From Paracoccus jeotgali (GTDB taxonomy: Bacteria > Pseudomonadota > Alphaproteobacteria > Rhodobacterales > Rhodobacteraceae): a stretch of DNA of 64,000 bases. The stretch spans positions 476,501-540,500 of the forward strand of contig NZ_CP025583.1 of the NCBI RefSeq assembly GCF_002865605.1, in the 5' to 3' direction. Position numbers and translations under genes: made by a program. Below the pieces are notes generated by a model. The model had not been told where the DNA came from. It saw only the letters and a list, made by a program, of their open reading frames with translations, and searched no databases. Positions 22,862-32,628 of this stretch are shown piece after piece. The stretch's first letter is position 1; each line of letters opens with the position of its first letter.

Positions 22862-22876
22862 GTGGCAGCCCGTAGG
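22862..22876. repeat. Left attachment site of the island
   Basis: GTGGCAGCCCGTAGG, identical to 27140-27154. Read on the minus strand it is the last 14 bases of tRNA-Glu (CCA end and acceptor arm) plus one base. The match stops abruptly on both sides, as expected for a crossover core left by site-specific integration. Confidence 0.85.
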
Positions 22877-22965
22877 TGTTGCAAATCACATTGAATCTAA
22901 GAGAAAAAACTGGCCCGATACCGTCAAAAATACCGTAGATTCACACGCCAAATTTCTCGACCTTC

Positions 22966-23529
22966 TCAGAAGGGGATTTCTTCCTGCTCAATTTCGGTTG
23001 CACCATCGAGGGTGCGGCTTGATTGCGTAGATTGGCTCCGTTGCTCGGCAACTTCTGCCTCGTGCAATCGCCGCGCCTTCTCGCGCTTCTGACGGATGGA
23101 GTTCATTTCGCTGGAAAGTTTCTGCCCGCGCGTTGTGGACGAGCCGACGATGGCTTTGATGCCACCAAGATGCGATAGGAGCCGTGTCGCGCTTGAATCC
23201 ACTTCTTCGAACGTCTGGGAAGCTAAGAACTCGGCCCAGAGTTCTTTTGAACGCAATTCGATACGGTTGGGAACGATGAGGTTCGCACCGACTACACCAA
23301 CGCCTGTGATGAACACCGGGCGATTTCCGGTTTGGCTGCGCAACTTGTGCGACCGCAATCCGCTTTGCGCAACAATGCTCCGCACGTCCGAACGGAACTC
23401 GCCCGAAATTTGAGGACCAGAGATCGTCAGATCATCCACCCATACCGTATAGCCTAGCCCATCCTCGTCGCAACGATCCGCTATCATATCGAACATCGGT
23501 CGGTGGACGATTGACGCCAGCACAGGTGT
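22966..23529 (-). pseudogene. Retron-type reverse transcriptase, C-terminal remnant
   Basis: About 188 codons of the C-terminal half of an RNA-directed DNA polymerase. The frame enters from the IS at [14 protein letters not shown], which fits the end of RT block 4 (the xPTSPxLAN region). The catalytic block 5 is [12 protein letters not shown], with the Asp-Asp pair. Then RSHKLRSQTGNRPVFITGVGV corresponds to the K-containing and VTG blocks of retron RTs, followed by a thumb-like region and an acidic end EQEEIPF. The fingers and most of the palm, including the first catalytic Asp, are absent, so the protein is dead. The break is at the end of the IS. No msr-msd RNA can be traced because the upstream part is lost. 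Confidence 0.8.
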
Positions 23530-23547
23530 TGACGTTGCCCCCAACTT

Positions 23548-24473
23548 TTATCCAGCGTGAGCGAGACTCCGGGACTGAGTTTTGCCCATTTGGGCGGGTT
23601 GGGCAACGGGGGCTGGCGCGGAGCTTTGCGGATTGCGCAGCGTCAGGCCCGTTGCGGGTGAAGGTTTCGGCAAACTCGGCTGGGGTCTGCCAGCTGAGGC
23701 GGGAGTGGGGGCGTTCGGTGTTGTAGTCCGTGCGCCAGGCGACCAGCGTTGCGCGGGCATGGTGCAGGGACGGGAACAGCGTTTCGTTCAAGAGTTCGTC
23801 TCGCAGGCGACCGTTGAAGCTTTCGATGAAGGCATTCTGGGTCGGCTTTCCGGGCGCGATGTAATGCCAGTCAAACTTGCGGTCATCCACGAATTTGAGG
23901 ATCGCATTCGAGGTGAACTCGGTTCCATTGTCACTGACCACCGTCTGAGGCTTGCCGCGGGTGTCGAACAGCGTCGCCAGTTCCCGCGCCACCCTTGCCC
24001 CGAGAGCGACGTGTCCGCGATCAGCGCCAAGCATTCCCGCGTGCAGTCATCGACCACGGTCATGATCCGGAACCGGCGGCCATCGGTCAGCTGGTCTGAC
24101 ACGAAGTCCAGCGACCAGCGCTGGTTTGGCAGCAAAGGCAGCACCATCGGGCCCGTGTGCCCATGGCCCGCTTGCGCCCGCCCCGGCGACGGACATGCAA
24201 CTGCTCTTCGCGGTAGATGCGAAACAGGCGCTTGTGGTTGACCTCGTGGCCCTCGCGCCGCAGGAAGACATGCAACCGACGATACCCGAACCGGCGCCGG
24301 ACCTTTGCCAATTCTTTCAGCCGCTCGCGCAGCACAGGGTCGTCTTGGCGGACCACCTCATACCGCATGGTCATCCGGCAACAGCCGATCACCCGGCACG
24401 CCCGCCGTTCGCTCATCTCGTGACTTGCCACTAGATGCGCGACCGCTTGCCGCTTCGCGGCGGGCGTCACCAC
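23548..24473 (-). pseudogene. IS3-family transposase OrfB (DDE), frameshifted
   Basis: The integrase-core transposase of the IS, readable only by joining three further frames. After VTPAAKRQAVAHLVASHE and the HTH_21-like GYRRLHVFLRREGHEVN part, one base is missing at about 24149-24155. The frame then gives PLLPNQRWSLDFVSDQL with the first catalytic Asp, and another base is missing in a C run at 23998-24001. Next come [13 protein letters not shown] (second Asp) and [18 protein letters not shown] (Glu). One extra base at about 23650-23653 moves to the final frame, ending SLAHAG at 23548. All three changes lie in short G/C runs, so sequencing error must be considered, but intact DDE residues show recent activity. 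Confidence 0.88.
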
Positions 24474-24733
24474 TTTTTTCCGAGCAGATCCTTCAAGGCC
24501 GAATTGTCGAGCATGGAGTCGGCCAGCAGCTTCTTCAGCCTGCCGTTCTCATCCTCAAGCGCCTTCAGACGCTTCGCCTCGCTGACATCCATGCCGCCAT
24601 ACTTGGCTTTCCACTTGTAAACGGTCGCATCGCTGACGCCGTGCTTACGGCAAAGATCGGCAACGGAAATCCCCGCCTCGTGCTCCTTCAGAATGCCGAT
24701 GATCTGATCCTCGGTGAACCTGCTGCGCTTCAT
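24467..24733 (-). CDS. IS3-family transposase OrfA
   Basis: An 88-residue protein with the N-terminal helix-turn-helix RFTEDQIIGILKEHEAG and ADLCRKHGVSDATVYKWKAKYGG, then a leucine-zipper-like helix (AKRLKALEDENGRLKKLLAD). OrfA binds the IS ends and, fused to OrfB by frameshifting, forms the active transposase. The frame is intact. It ends GKKW just after the slippery heptamer at 24473-24479. Confidence 0.93.
   Translation of the reverse strand: MKRSRFTEDQIIGILKEHEAGISVADLCRKHGVSDATVYKWKAKYGGMDVSEAKRLKALEDENGRLKKLLADSMLDNSALKDLLGKKW
24473..24479 (-). other. Programmed -1 frameshift site between orfA and orfB
   Basis: On the minus strand the heptamer is A-AAA-AAG in the orfA frame (codons GGA AAA AAG). 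A -1 slip here would continue as VVTPAAKRQ, exactly the start of OrfB, giving the OrfAB fusion known for the IS3 family. Confidence 0.8.
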
Positions 24734-24794
24734 CTCTGGTCCTTTCGGTTAGGCCAGAGTCTACCTCAAACTGGATTAGGCAGAGGGGGCAACG

Positions 24795-24980
24795 TCAGAA
24801 CCAATCGATTGGCTTCTGAAAGCCGCAATCATCAAAAACTTTCGCGATCATGGGAAGGCTCTGACGGGGAGGTTCCTTCATCAGAATCATCGTCAGATGA
24901 TTGAACAGTTCCCCCGGCGAATAGGCATGACGAAAAACTTCGATCATTGCGGGAAACGTTTCGTCTTTTCCATTTTCCAT
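24795..24980 (-). pseudogene. Truncated small ORF upstream of the IS, unknown
   Basis: A 61-codon frame starting at an ATG with a good AAAGGAAAG ribosome-binding site. The visible protein starts MENGKDETFPAMIEVFRHAY and ends PIDWF; the stop codon TGA is supplied by the last three bases of the IS, so the gene is cut. It could be the N-terminus of the same reverse transcriptase found on the other side of the IS, with the middle deleted, or a separate accessory gene of the RT operon. I recognise no family. It is divergent from the regulator gene at 25148 and shares its operator region. Confidence 0.55.
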
Positions 24981-25068
24981 TTTCTTTCCTTTGGTTAGTT
25001 GCCATCTGGGCATTGAGACTGCGCTAGCTAGAGAAAGTGCGGCATGAGGTTGAACTCACTATCTGAGA

Positions 25069-25111
25069 CTCTAGCACGCGTGCTTGACTAGTTCAAGCAC
25101 ACGTGCTAGAG
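25069..25111. promoter_or_regulatory. Large tandem palindrome, probable operator
   Basis: Two 19-bp arms (25069-25087 and 25093-25111) form an inverted repeat with one mismatch around a 5-nt centre. Each arm contains its own 12-bp palindrome, AGCACGCGTGCT at 25073-25084 and AGCACACGTGCT at 25096-25107, 23 bp apart, about two helix turns. A TTGACT hexamer (25084-25089) within it could be a -35 element for the plus strand. It lies between the divergent genes at 24980 and 25148 and fits binding of two dimers of an autoregulator. Confidence 0.7.
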
Positions 25112-25147
25112 ATTGTTGTGACGTCAGCACTAACCGCAGGAAATTCT

Positions 25148-25717
25148 ATGACCGAAGATCAGTTCTCCGCTTCCCAGATTGGGGAAATCCTTGCCGACGC
25201 CTTGGAAGTCTCGACGGAAGCCCGGAACAACCTTCAACACCGTGTTCGATACCTCGCAAAGAAGAACTACCTGAAAGAGGGCCGAAAAATTGATCAGCGC
25301 GGAACGTTGCAGTTTCCGAAGTCAGAAGTCTACCGCGCGGCTATACTGTGCGAATTCCTCAATCTTTCTATGGATATGAAGATCGCTATCGGTGTTCTTG
25401 AGAGGGCCGAACGATTTAATCCCATTGGAGAGCTTCCTGAATCTGCACGGATCAAGGACGGCGGCGGATATACCTTTCACGGCGGACTATCAGATGCCGT
25501 GCGCGGGATAGCTTTCGGCGAAAAGTGGAAGCTGATTTTGACTTTGCAACGTTCAGGCTACGAAAGTGATGCTGGAATTGCCGCTCGCTACGTTTCGCCA
25601 AAAGAGTCGTCGGTAAACGTGGACCGACTGTTCGGACGGGCTGCGGCTGCAACCATCGTTGCTATCGATCTGACCGCGCTTTTCGAGAAGATCGTGCCTG
25701 TCGTTGGCAAGTTCTGA
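25148..25717 (+). CDS. Putative DNA-binding regulator of the island
   Basis: A 189-residue protein of unknown family. The first 75 residues (SASQIGEILADALEVSTEARNN, RYLAKKNYLKEGRKI, FPKSEVYRAAILCEFLNL) look like a winged helix-turn-helix of MerR type with a wing and a dimer helix. The rest is a mixed alpha/beta part, ending hydrophobic (AAATIVAIDLTALFEKIVPVVGKF). The ATG at 25148 has an AGGAAA-like site upstream; a TTG further up would place the start inside the palindrome. It probably controls itself and the divergent gene through the tandem palindrome. The function is inferred from position and shape. Confidence 0.6.
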   Translation: MTEDQFSASQIGEILADALEVSTEARNNLQHRVRYLAKKNYLKEGRKIDQRGTLQFPKSEVYRAAILCEFLNLSMDMKIAIGVLERAERFNPIGELPESARIKDGGGYTFHGGLSDAVRGIAFGEKWKLILTLQRSGYESDAGIAARYVSPKESSVNVDRLFGRAAAATIVAIDLTALFEKIVPVVGKF

Positions 25718-25718
25718 C

Positions 25719-25964
25719 GTGGGCATTTCGGCGCATCATAGAGCTTTGCCGTCCCCGACCGCGCGGCTTCTGTCGCGTCCGGAAGCGGCTGCCTATGCCG
25801 GAGTCTCCCCGACGCTCTTTGACCGCATGAGGGGGGACGGCTTGATGCCCGGCCCGAAAAAGGTCTATGGGCGCGTCCTTTGGGATGTTCGCGCGCTGGA
25901 CGCCGCGATTGATTGCTTGCCGGGCGACGATTTGTCGACGCAAGCTGCGAACCCATGGGACTGA
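25719..25964 (+). CDS. Small excisionase/AlpA-like helix-turn-helix protein
   Basis: An 81-residue protein starting with GTG one base after the regulator stop codon. RLLSRPEAAAYAGVSPTLFDRMRGDGLMPGPKKVYGRVLWDVRALDAAI is cited in parts: the RPEAAAYAGVS helix-turn-helix, the LMPGPKK wing and the WDVRALDAAI end match the excisionase/HTH_17 family. Such proteins act as recombination directionality factors next to integrases. The integrase starts 16 bases downstream. Confidence 0.75.
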   Translation: MGISAHHRALPSPTARLLSRPEAAAYAGVSPTLFDRMRGDGLMPGPKKVYGRVLWDVRALDAAIDCLPGDDLSTQAANPWD

Positions 25965-25980
25965 CCCCATGGAGAATCGT

Positions 25981-27051
25981 ATGAAAGTGAGAATCAAGTA
26001 TGTGGTGGAAGATACCGACCGGCATGGAAGCGTCCGCGTTTACTTGCGCAAGGATGGCCGGAAACTTCGACTGCATGGGCCGCTAGGCTCACCTGACTTC
26101 TGGCGCGAATATCATGCCGCACTGAAAGCACCGCCCAAGAAACGGGGCGAAACAAAGACTGTTCCCGGCACGATCCAGAAAGGCACGATGCGTTGGCTGG
26201 TGGCCCAATACACGGCGTCGGGAATGTTCAAGCAACTTGGGGCCAAGACTCAGAAGGACCGGCGCGCAACGCTGGAACGCTTCTGCAACAACATCCCCAA
26301 GGGTAAGACCTTGCCGGATGGAGAACTGCCATTCGATAAACTGCAACCCAAGCACCTGCGGTTGCGCCGGGATGCGATGGTGGCAACGCCAGAGGCAGCC
26401 AACACGATGTTGAAGGCGCTCAAGCAGGTGTTCAAGTTCGCGGTGCTTTACGAGCATTTGGCCGCGAACCCGGCTGCGGGCGTGGAACCGCTCAAATCCA
26501 AAGGCGACGGCTATCATAGCTGGACCCTGGAAGAGATTGAGAAGTTCGAGAAGGTTCACCCTATCGGCACAACGGCACGGCTGGCCTTGGCGCTGGCGCT
26601 CTACACGGGGCAGCGGCGATCCGATCTGGTGCAGTTCGGCAAACAACACGTCCGCGACGGCTGGTTGACCTTTACGCAGTTCAAGGGACGCGAGAACCGG
26701 CCTGTCAGGCTGGAACTGCCGATCATCCCGGAACTGCAACGCATCCTTGACGCATCCCCAACGGGCGATCTGGCCTTTCTGGCGACGGCATACGGCAAGC
26801 CCTTCACGGCTGCCGGATTCGGCAACCGGATGCGTGAATGGTGCGACAAGGCTGGGCTGTCGGATTGCTCAACCCACGGGCTGCGCAAGGCTGCCGCATC
26901 GCGGCTGGCGGAACTGGGCTGCACCGAATTCGAGATCATGGCTATCACCGGCCACCAGACAAGCAAGGAGGTTACGAGATATACCAAGGCTGCATCGCAA
27001 AGGCTTCGCGCGGAGTCCGCGCTGGCAAAGCTGACCGGGACTAAAAGCTGA
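25981..27051 (+). CDS. Tyrosine recombinase / site-specific integrase
   Basis: A 356-residue phage-type integrase. An N-terminal arm-binding part and a SAM-like core-binding domain (about 75-175) precede the catalytic domain. Catalytic residues: Arg in LYTGQRRSDLV, His and Arg in STHGLRKAAASRL, His in ITGHQTSKEV and the Tyr nucleophile in TRYTKAA. I chose the ATG at 25981 because GGAG lies six bases before it; an ATG at 25969 would add four residues. It points at the tRNA-Glu gene 90 bases away, the usual arrangement for tRNA-targeting elements. Confidence 0.92.
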   Translation: MKVRIKYVVEDTDRHGSVRVYLRKDGRKLRLHGPLGSPDFWREYHAALKAPPKKRGETKTVPGTIQKGTMRWLVAQYTASGMFKQLGAKTQKDRRATLERFCNNIPKGKTLPDGELPFDKLQPKHLRLRRDAMVATPEAANTMLKALKQVFKFAVLYEHLAANPAAGVEPLKSKGDGYHSWTLEEIEKFEKVHPIGTTARLALALALYTGQRRSDLVQFGKQHVRDGWLTFTQFKGRENRPVRLELPIIPELQRILDASPTGDLAFLATAYGKPFTAAGFGNRMREWCDKAGLSDCSTHGLRKAAASRLAELGCTEFEIMAITGHQTSKEVTRYTKAASQRLRAESALAKLTGTKS

Positions 27052-27139
27052 ACGAAAGTGTCCCACTTTTGCCCCCCGTTCGACGCGGTGGGACAAAACC
27101 GAATGCTAGGCTGCTGATTTTGTTGGGAAAAAATTTGAA

Positions 27140-27154
27140 GTGGCAGCCCGTAGG
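27140..27154. repeat. Right attachment site of the island, in tRNA-Glu
   Basis: Identical over 15 bases to 22862-22876. It covers the CCA end, the discriminator base and the 3' acceptor strand of the tRNA, so the gene stays intact after integration. Confidence 0.85.
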
Positions 27155-27215
27155 GGAATCGAACCCCTCTTTCCAGGTTGAAAACCTGGCGTCCTAACCG
27201 ATAGACGAACGGGCC
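27141..27215 (-). tRNA. tRNA-Glu (UUC)
   Basis: A 75-nt cloverleaf on the minus strand. The 7-bp acceptor stem pairs 27209-27215 with 27145-27151, the CCA end is encoded (27141-27143), the T arm is GAGGGGTTCGATTCCCCT-like, and the anticodon arm CCAGG-TTTTCAA-CCTGG gives anticodon TTC for glutamate. Its 3' end is the integration site of the adjacent island. Confidence 0.96.
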
Positions 27216-27339
27216 AGCCTTGGCGGCGGCGAGCTTTGCTCGCGGCGTGGAGCGGTGTTTAGGTCAGTCCTGTTTGGGGTGCAAGTCGAAAAATCGCGGC
27301 CTGCGGTTTTTTCTTTCGCGTTCAGGCGGGTTGCGGTCG

Positions 27340-29079
<1,740 letters not shown>

Positions 29080-29155
29080 GCCCGCCTGATCCTATATGCA
29101 GACGCAGGAGGCAAGCGGGATCGGGCGGCGGGCGGGTCTGGCGGCCCGGCCGCGA

Positions 29156-29926
29156 TCAGAAGGCGAAGTTCAGCGTTCGCACGATGCCCAGCTTGACCGA
29201 GGGCTGGTTGCGGTCGCGCACCACCGGGCTGTCGGCCGAATCGCCGATGATGCGCCCGAAATTCATCTCGCCCAGAATGGCGGTCGCCGGGTTGACCTGA
29301 TAGCGCGCCTCGATGCTGGCGGTGGCCGAGTTGAAGCCGTTGCCGGGGGCGTATTCGGTATAGTCGCTGCGCGCGGCCTCGATATCGGTGACGCCGAAAT
29401 AGGTATCGTTATAGCGCGCATTGCCCCAGCCCGCCTTCAGCCCGGCCCATAGCGTCATGCGGTCGCCGGCCTCGAAGCGGTATTTGCCGCCGATCTCGCC
29501 GGTCAGCCCGTGATGGCCGCCAAAGCCCTTGCGGAGCGTGGCATAGCCGGTGGTCTGGCCCATGTTGTAGGTGGCCTTGATGCCGAACTCATAGGCGCGG
29601 CTGATGTCGTCGAGGCCCTCCAGCCGGTCGTCGTCATCCTCGTTCCGGGGGCCGACCATATTGGTGTTCAGCGACAGCCGGAACCCTTCGTCGCGGGACG
29701 GGCCGGCGCCGCCAAGGGCCAGATCGCGCAGGATCAGCCAGGGCCGGGTCTTGAACTCGTCCGAGCCCTTGTAGGTCCGCGAATAGGCCCCGCCCAACCC
29801 GATATCGACCGCCACCTTGTTCTGCCCCTTGCCCAGCACCGTCTGCGCGGCGGCAGGGCTGGCAAGCCCGGCGGCGAGAACGAGGGCGGCAATGGGGCTG
29901 GCGATCTGGGGCAGGATGCGGGTCAT
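29156..29926 (-). CDS. MipA/OmpV-family outer-membrane protein
   Basis: A 256-residue exported protein with a signal peptide ending ASPAAAQ. The mature part consists of amphipathic beta strands (VAVDIGLGGAYSRTYKGSD, YEFGIKATYNMGQTTGYATL, MTLWAGLKAGWGNARYNDTYFGV) and ends in the aromatic FAF of outer-membrane barrels. The family MipA/OmpV includes a scaffold for murein enzymes in E. coli; the role here is unknown. It lies 76 bases upstream of recJ on the same strand, with 229 bases of spacing from the ABC-F gene on the other side counting from 30074 backward being its promoter region. Confidence 0.88.
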   Translation of the reverse strand: MTRILPQIASPIAALVLAAGLASPAAAQTVLGKGQNKVAVDIGLGGAYSRTYKGSDEFKTRPWLILRDLALGGAGPSRDEGFRLSLNTNMVGPRNEDDDDRLEGLDDISRAYEFGIKATYNMGQTTGYATLRKGFGGHHGLTGEIGGKYRFEAGDRMTLWAGLKAGWGNARYNDTYFGVTDIEAARSDYTEYAPGNGFNSATASIEARYQVNPATAILGEMNFGRIIGDSADSPVVRDRNQPSVKLGIVRTLNFAF

Positions 29927-30073
29927 GAGGGGGAAAAGCCTTTCGCAAGCGGTCGGGCTTGCGCCCCGGTGATGGCCTAGATGGAACGAAGCGGCGCGGG
30001 GATCAAGCGGCAGCTTCGGCAGTCGGATCGGCGCGGCCCCCGCCGTGACCCGCAGGCCACAATCGCGGCAGGG

Positions 30074-31948
30074 TCAGGACGCGTCCTTGGGCCGTTCGGC
30101 GGCTTCCAGACGCTCCAACGCCTCCATCCACAGGGCTTCGGCGCGGATCATCGCCTCGGACGCCTCGGCATGTTTGCGGCCCCATTTCTCGACCTCGGTC
30201 GGGTCGTCATAAAGCGCCGGATCGGCCATCTTTTCAGACAGCCGGTCCAGCATGTCGGTCAGCTTTTCGACGCGATCTTCGGCGCGGCGGGTTTCGGCGC
30301 GCAGGTCAAGGATCTCGTCGCGGCTGGCGCGTTTAGGGACAGGCGACGGTGCAGGCGATGGCGCAGGCTGGGGGCGGGGGCGGTCCTCGGGCTGGGACAG
30401 CAGCATGGCGCGGTAATCGTCCAGATCGCCCTGCCAGGGCGTGACCTGCGCCTGATCGACCAGCCACAGCCGGTCGGCCACCAGCGACAGCAGGTGCATG
30501 TCGTGGCTGACCAGCACCACGGCGCCGGGATAGTCGTTCAGCGCCTCGGTCAGCGCCTCCCGGCTTTCGATGTCGAGGTGGTTTGTCGGCTCGTCCAGCA
30601 CCAGCAGATGCGGGGCGTCGATGGTGGCGATCAGCAGCGACAGCCGCGCCTTTTGCCCGCCCGACAGCTGCCGGACGCGGGTCTCGGCCTGCGCCTCCAT
30701 CAGGCCGAACCCGGCCAGCCGCGCGCGCAGCCGGGCCGGGGCTTCGGCCGGGCGCAGGCGGCGGACGTGGTCGAGCGGGGTTTCGTCCAGTTCCAGTTCA
30801 TCCACCTGATGCTGCGCGAAATAGCCGACGCGCAGCTTGCTGGACCGGGTGATGCCGCCGACCATGGCAGGCAGCCTTTCGGCCAGCAGCTTCGACAGGG
30901 TGGACTTGCCCTGCCCGTTGCGGCCCAGCAGCGCGATCCGGTCGTCCTGATCGATCCGCAGGTTCAGCCCGCGCAGCACCGCGCGGTCGCCATAGCCGAC
31001 CGAGACGCCCTCCATCGCGATGATGGGCGGGGACAGGGTTTCCGGCGCGGGAAAGGTAAAGCGGTGGAACTTGGCCTCTTCCGGGGCGGTGATCGGCTCC
31101 ATCCGGGCCAGCATCTTGATGCGCGACTGCGCCTGCTTGGCCTTGGTTGCCTTGGCGCGAAAGCGGTCGACGAAGCTTTGCAGATGCGCGCGGCGGGCGT
31201 CCTGCTTTTTCGCCTCGGCGGCCTGCAGCGCGCGTTTTTCGGCACGGGCGCGGGTGAACTGGTCATAGCTGCCGGTATACAGCGTCAGCCGCCGGTCCTC
31301 GAGATGCAGGATATGCCCAACGGCGCGGTTCAGCAGCTCGCGGTCATGGCTGATGATGATGACGGTATAAGGATAGCGGGCCAGATAGCTTTCCAGCCAC
31401 AGCGCGCCTTCCAGGTCCAGATAGTTGGTCGGTTCGTCCAGCAACAGCAGGTCGGGCTGCGCGAACAGCACGCCGGCCAGCGCCATCCGCATCCGCCACC
31501 CGCCCGAGAAATCGGCGCTCGGCCGCTGCTGGTCCTCGTCGGAAAACCCCAAGCCTTTCAGGATGGTGGCGGCGCGCGCCTCGGCCGACCAGGCGTCGAT
31601 ATCGGCCAGCCGGGTCTGGATTTCGGCGATCCGGCCGGGGTCGGTGGTGCGGGCGGATTCCTGCAGCAGCGCGGCGCGTTCGGTGTCGGCCTCCAGCACC
31701 GTTTCCAGCACGCTTTGATCCGTGCCCGGCGCCTCTTGCGCCACGCCGCCGATCCGCGCCCGCGAGGGCAGGGCGATGGTGCCGCCGTCCAGCGACAGCT
31801 CGCCCCGGATCAAGCGGAACAGCGTCGTCTTGCCGGTGCCGTTGGCGCCGACCAGCCCGACCTTGTGACCGTCCGGAATGACCGCGCTCGCCCCGGCGAA
31901 CAGCGGCCGCCCGGCGATGGAATAGGAAATATCGTCGATACGCAGCAT
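30074..31948 (-). CDS. ABC-F family ATPase
   Basis: A 624-residue soluble protein with two ABC ATPase domains and no membrane part. Walker A motifs are GANGTGKTT and GRNGQGKST, signature motifs [12 protein letters not shown] and [12 protein letters not shown], Walker [13 protein letters not shown] and [12 protein letters not shown]. The linker between the domains is basic ([18 protein letters not shown]), and a Pro-rich stretch leads to a C-terminal coiled coil ([22 protein letters not shown]). These proteins act on the ribosome. It resembles Uup/YheS rather than an antibiotic resistance type. Start chosen at ATG 31948, where the first ATPase domain begins. Confidence 0.92.
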   Translation of the reverse strand: MLRIDDISYSIAGRPLFAGASAVIPDGHKVGLVGANGTGKTTLFRLIRGELSLDGGTIALPSRARIGGVAQEAPGTDQSVLETVLEADTERAALLQESARTTDPGRIAEIQTRLADIDAWSAEARAATILKGLGFSDEDQQRPSADFSGGWRMRMALAGVLFAQPDLLLLDEPTNYLDLEGALWLESYLARYPYTVIIISHDRELLNRAVGHILHLEDRRLTLYTGSYDQFTRARAEKRALQAAEAKKQDARRAHLQSFVDRFRAKATKAKQAQSRIKMLARMEPITAPEEAKFHRFTFPAPETLSPPIIAMEGVSVGYGDRAVLRGLNLRIDQDDRIALLGRNGQGKSTLSKLLAERLPAMVGGITRSSKLRVGYFAQHQVDELELDETPLDHVRRLRPAEAPARLRARLAGFGLMEAQAETRVRQLSGGQKARLSLLIATIDAPHLLVLDEPTNHLDIESREALTEALNDYPGAVVLVSHDMHLLSLVADRLWLVDQAQVTPWQGDLDDYRAMLLSQPEDRPRPQPAPSPAPSPVPKRASRDEILDLRAETRRAEDRVEKLTDMLDRLSEKMADPALYDDPTEVEKWGRKHAEASEAMIRAEALWMEALERLEAAERPKDAS

Positions 31949-32093
31949 CGGCCTGCCATGCCGCAGGGCGCGGCTTGCGTCAATGCCCCGCCCCCGCATC
32001 CCCACCGACACGGCTTTTCAACACAAGGGCCCCATGCTATGCGCCGCCCATATTCGCGCGCCATCAGGTCGCGCCATCTTGACGGAGTTACCC

Positions 32094-32516
32094 ATGGCTA
32101 CCGAGCGCACGCTCTCGATCATCAAACCCGACGCCACCAAGCGCAACCTGACCGGCAAGGTCGTCTCGAAGTTCGAGGATGCCGGGCTGCGCGTCGTCGC
32201 CTCCAAGCGCATTCACCTGTCACCCGCCCAAGCCGGCGCCTTCTATGCCGAACATTCCGAGCGCCCCTTCTATGGTGAACTGGTCGAGTTCATGTCCTCG
32301 GAACCGGTCGTCGTGCAGGTGCTGGAAGGCGAGAACGCCATCGCCAAGAACCGCGAAGTGATGGGCGCGACCGACCCGGCCGAAGCCGCCGAGGGCACCA
32401 TCCGCAAGGATTTCGCGCTGTCCAAGGGCGAAAACTCGGTCCACGGCTCGGACAGCAAGGAATCGGCCGAGCGTGAGATCGCCTTCTTCTTCTCGGGGCT
32501 TGAACTGGTCGGCTGA
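32094..32516 (+). CDS. ndk: Nucleoside diphosphate kinase
   Basis: A 140-residue enzyme that passes the gamma phosphate between nucleoside triphosphates and diphosphates. The phosphorylated His117 sits in ENSVHGSDS, and [15 protein letters not shown] and [10 protein letters not shown] are conserved. The ATG at 32094 has GACGGAG upstream. It is divergent from the ABC-F gene and lies 112 bases before fabD. Confidence 0.97.
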   Translation: MATERTLSIIKPDATKRNLTGKVVSKFEDAGLRVVASKRIHLSPAQAGAFYAEHSERPFYGELVEFMSSEPVVVQVLEGENAIAKNREVMGATDPAEAAEGTIRKDFALSKGENSVHGSDSKESAEREIAFFFSGLELVG

Positions 32517-32628
32517 CGCCGGACCAAGGCTGACGGATCGGGGCGCTTGCCGCAGGGCAGGCGCCCTTTCTGTTGCCGCGCCCTTTCCGCCGGGTTAGGA
32601 CGAGGGAAACCGGCAGAAGGGCAAAACC

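Larger units (their letters stand above)
23530..24797 (-). mobile_element. IS3-family insertion sequence (1268 bp)
   Basis: The ends are perfect 13-bp inverted repeats (TGACGTTGCCCCC, 23530-23542 and 24785-24797), with weaker similarity continuing for about 40 bases. Inside, on the minus strand, are orfA and orfB of the IS3 family joined by an A6G slippage site. The flanking bases (TGT on the left, GAA on the right) do not form the 3-bp duplication expected of IS3 elements, so a deletion or recombination next to the IS is likely. orfB has three frameshifts, so this copy cannot move by itself. Confidence 0.92.
22862..27154. mobile_element. Integrative genomic island at tRNA-Glu (about 4.3 kb)
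   Basis: The segment lies between two copies of a 15-bp direct repeat, the right copy being the 3' end of the tRNA-Glu gene. Next to the tRNA, pointing at it, lies a tyrosine integrase gene, preceded by a small excisionase-like gene and a putative regulator. The left half carries the remnant of a retron-type reverse transcriptase split by an IS3-family element. The sequence is visibly less GC-rich than the flanks. Gene order and att sites fit a small integrative element or phage satellite, now probably decayed on its left side. Confidence 0.85.

Noticed and set aside
23530..23544. MGATS at the start of the RT frame as a native start of the RT protein
   Set aside because: These codons are the terminal inverted repeat of the IS, so the start is created by the insertion.
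22862..25147. A retron msr-msd RNA or CRISPR array in the island
   Set aside because: I looked for repeated arms flanking a structured RNA near the RT remnant and for regularly spaced repeats and found neither; the upstream part of the RT is gone.
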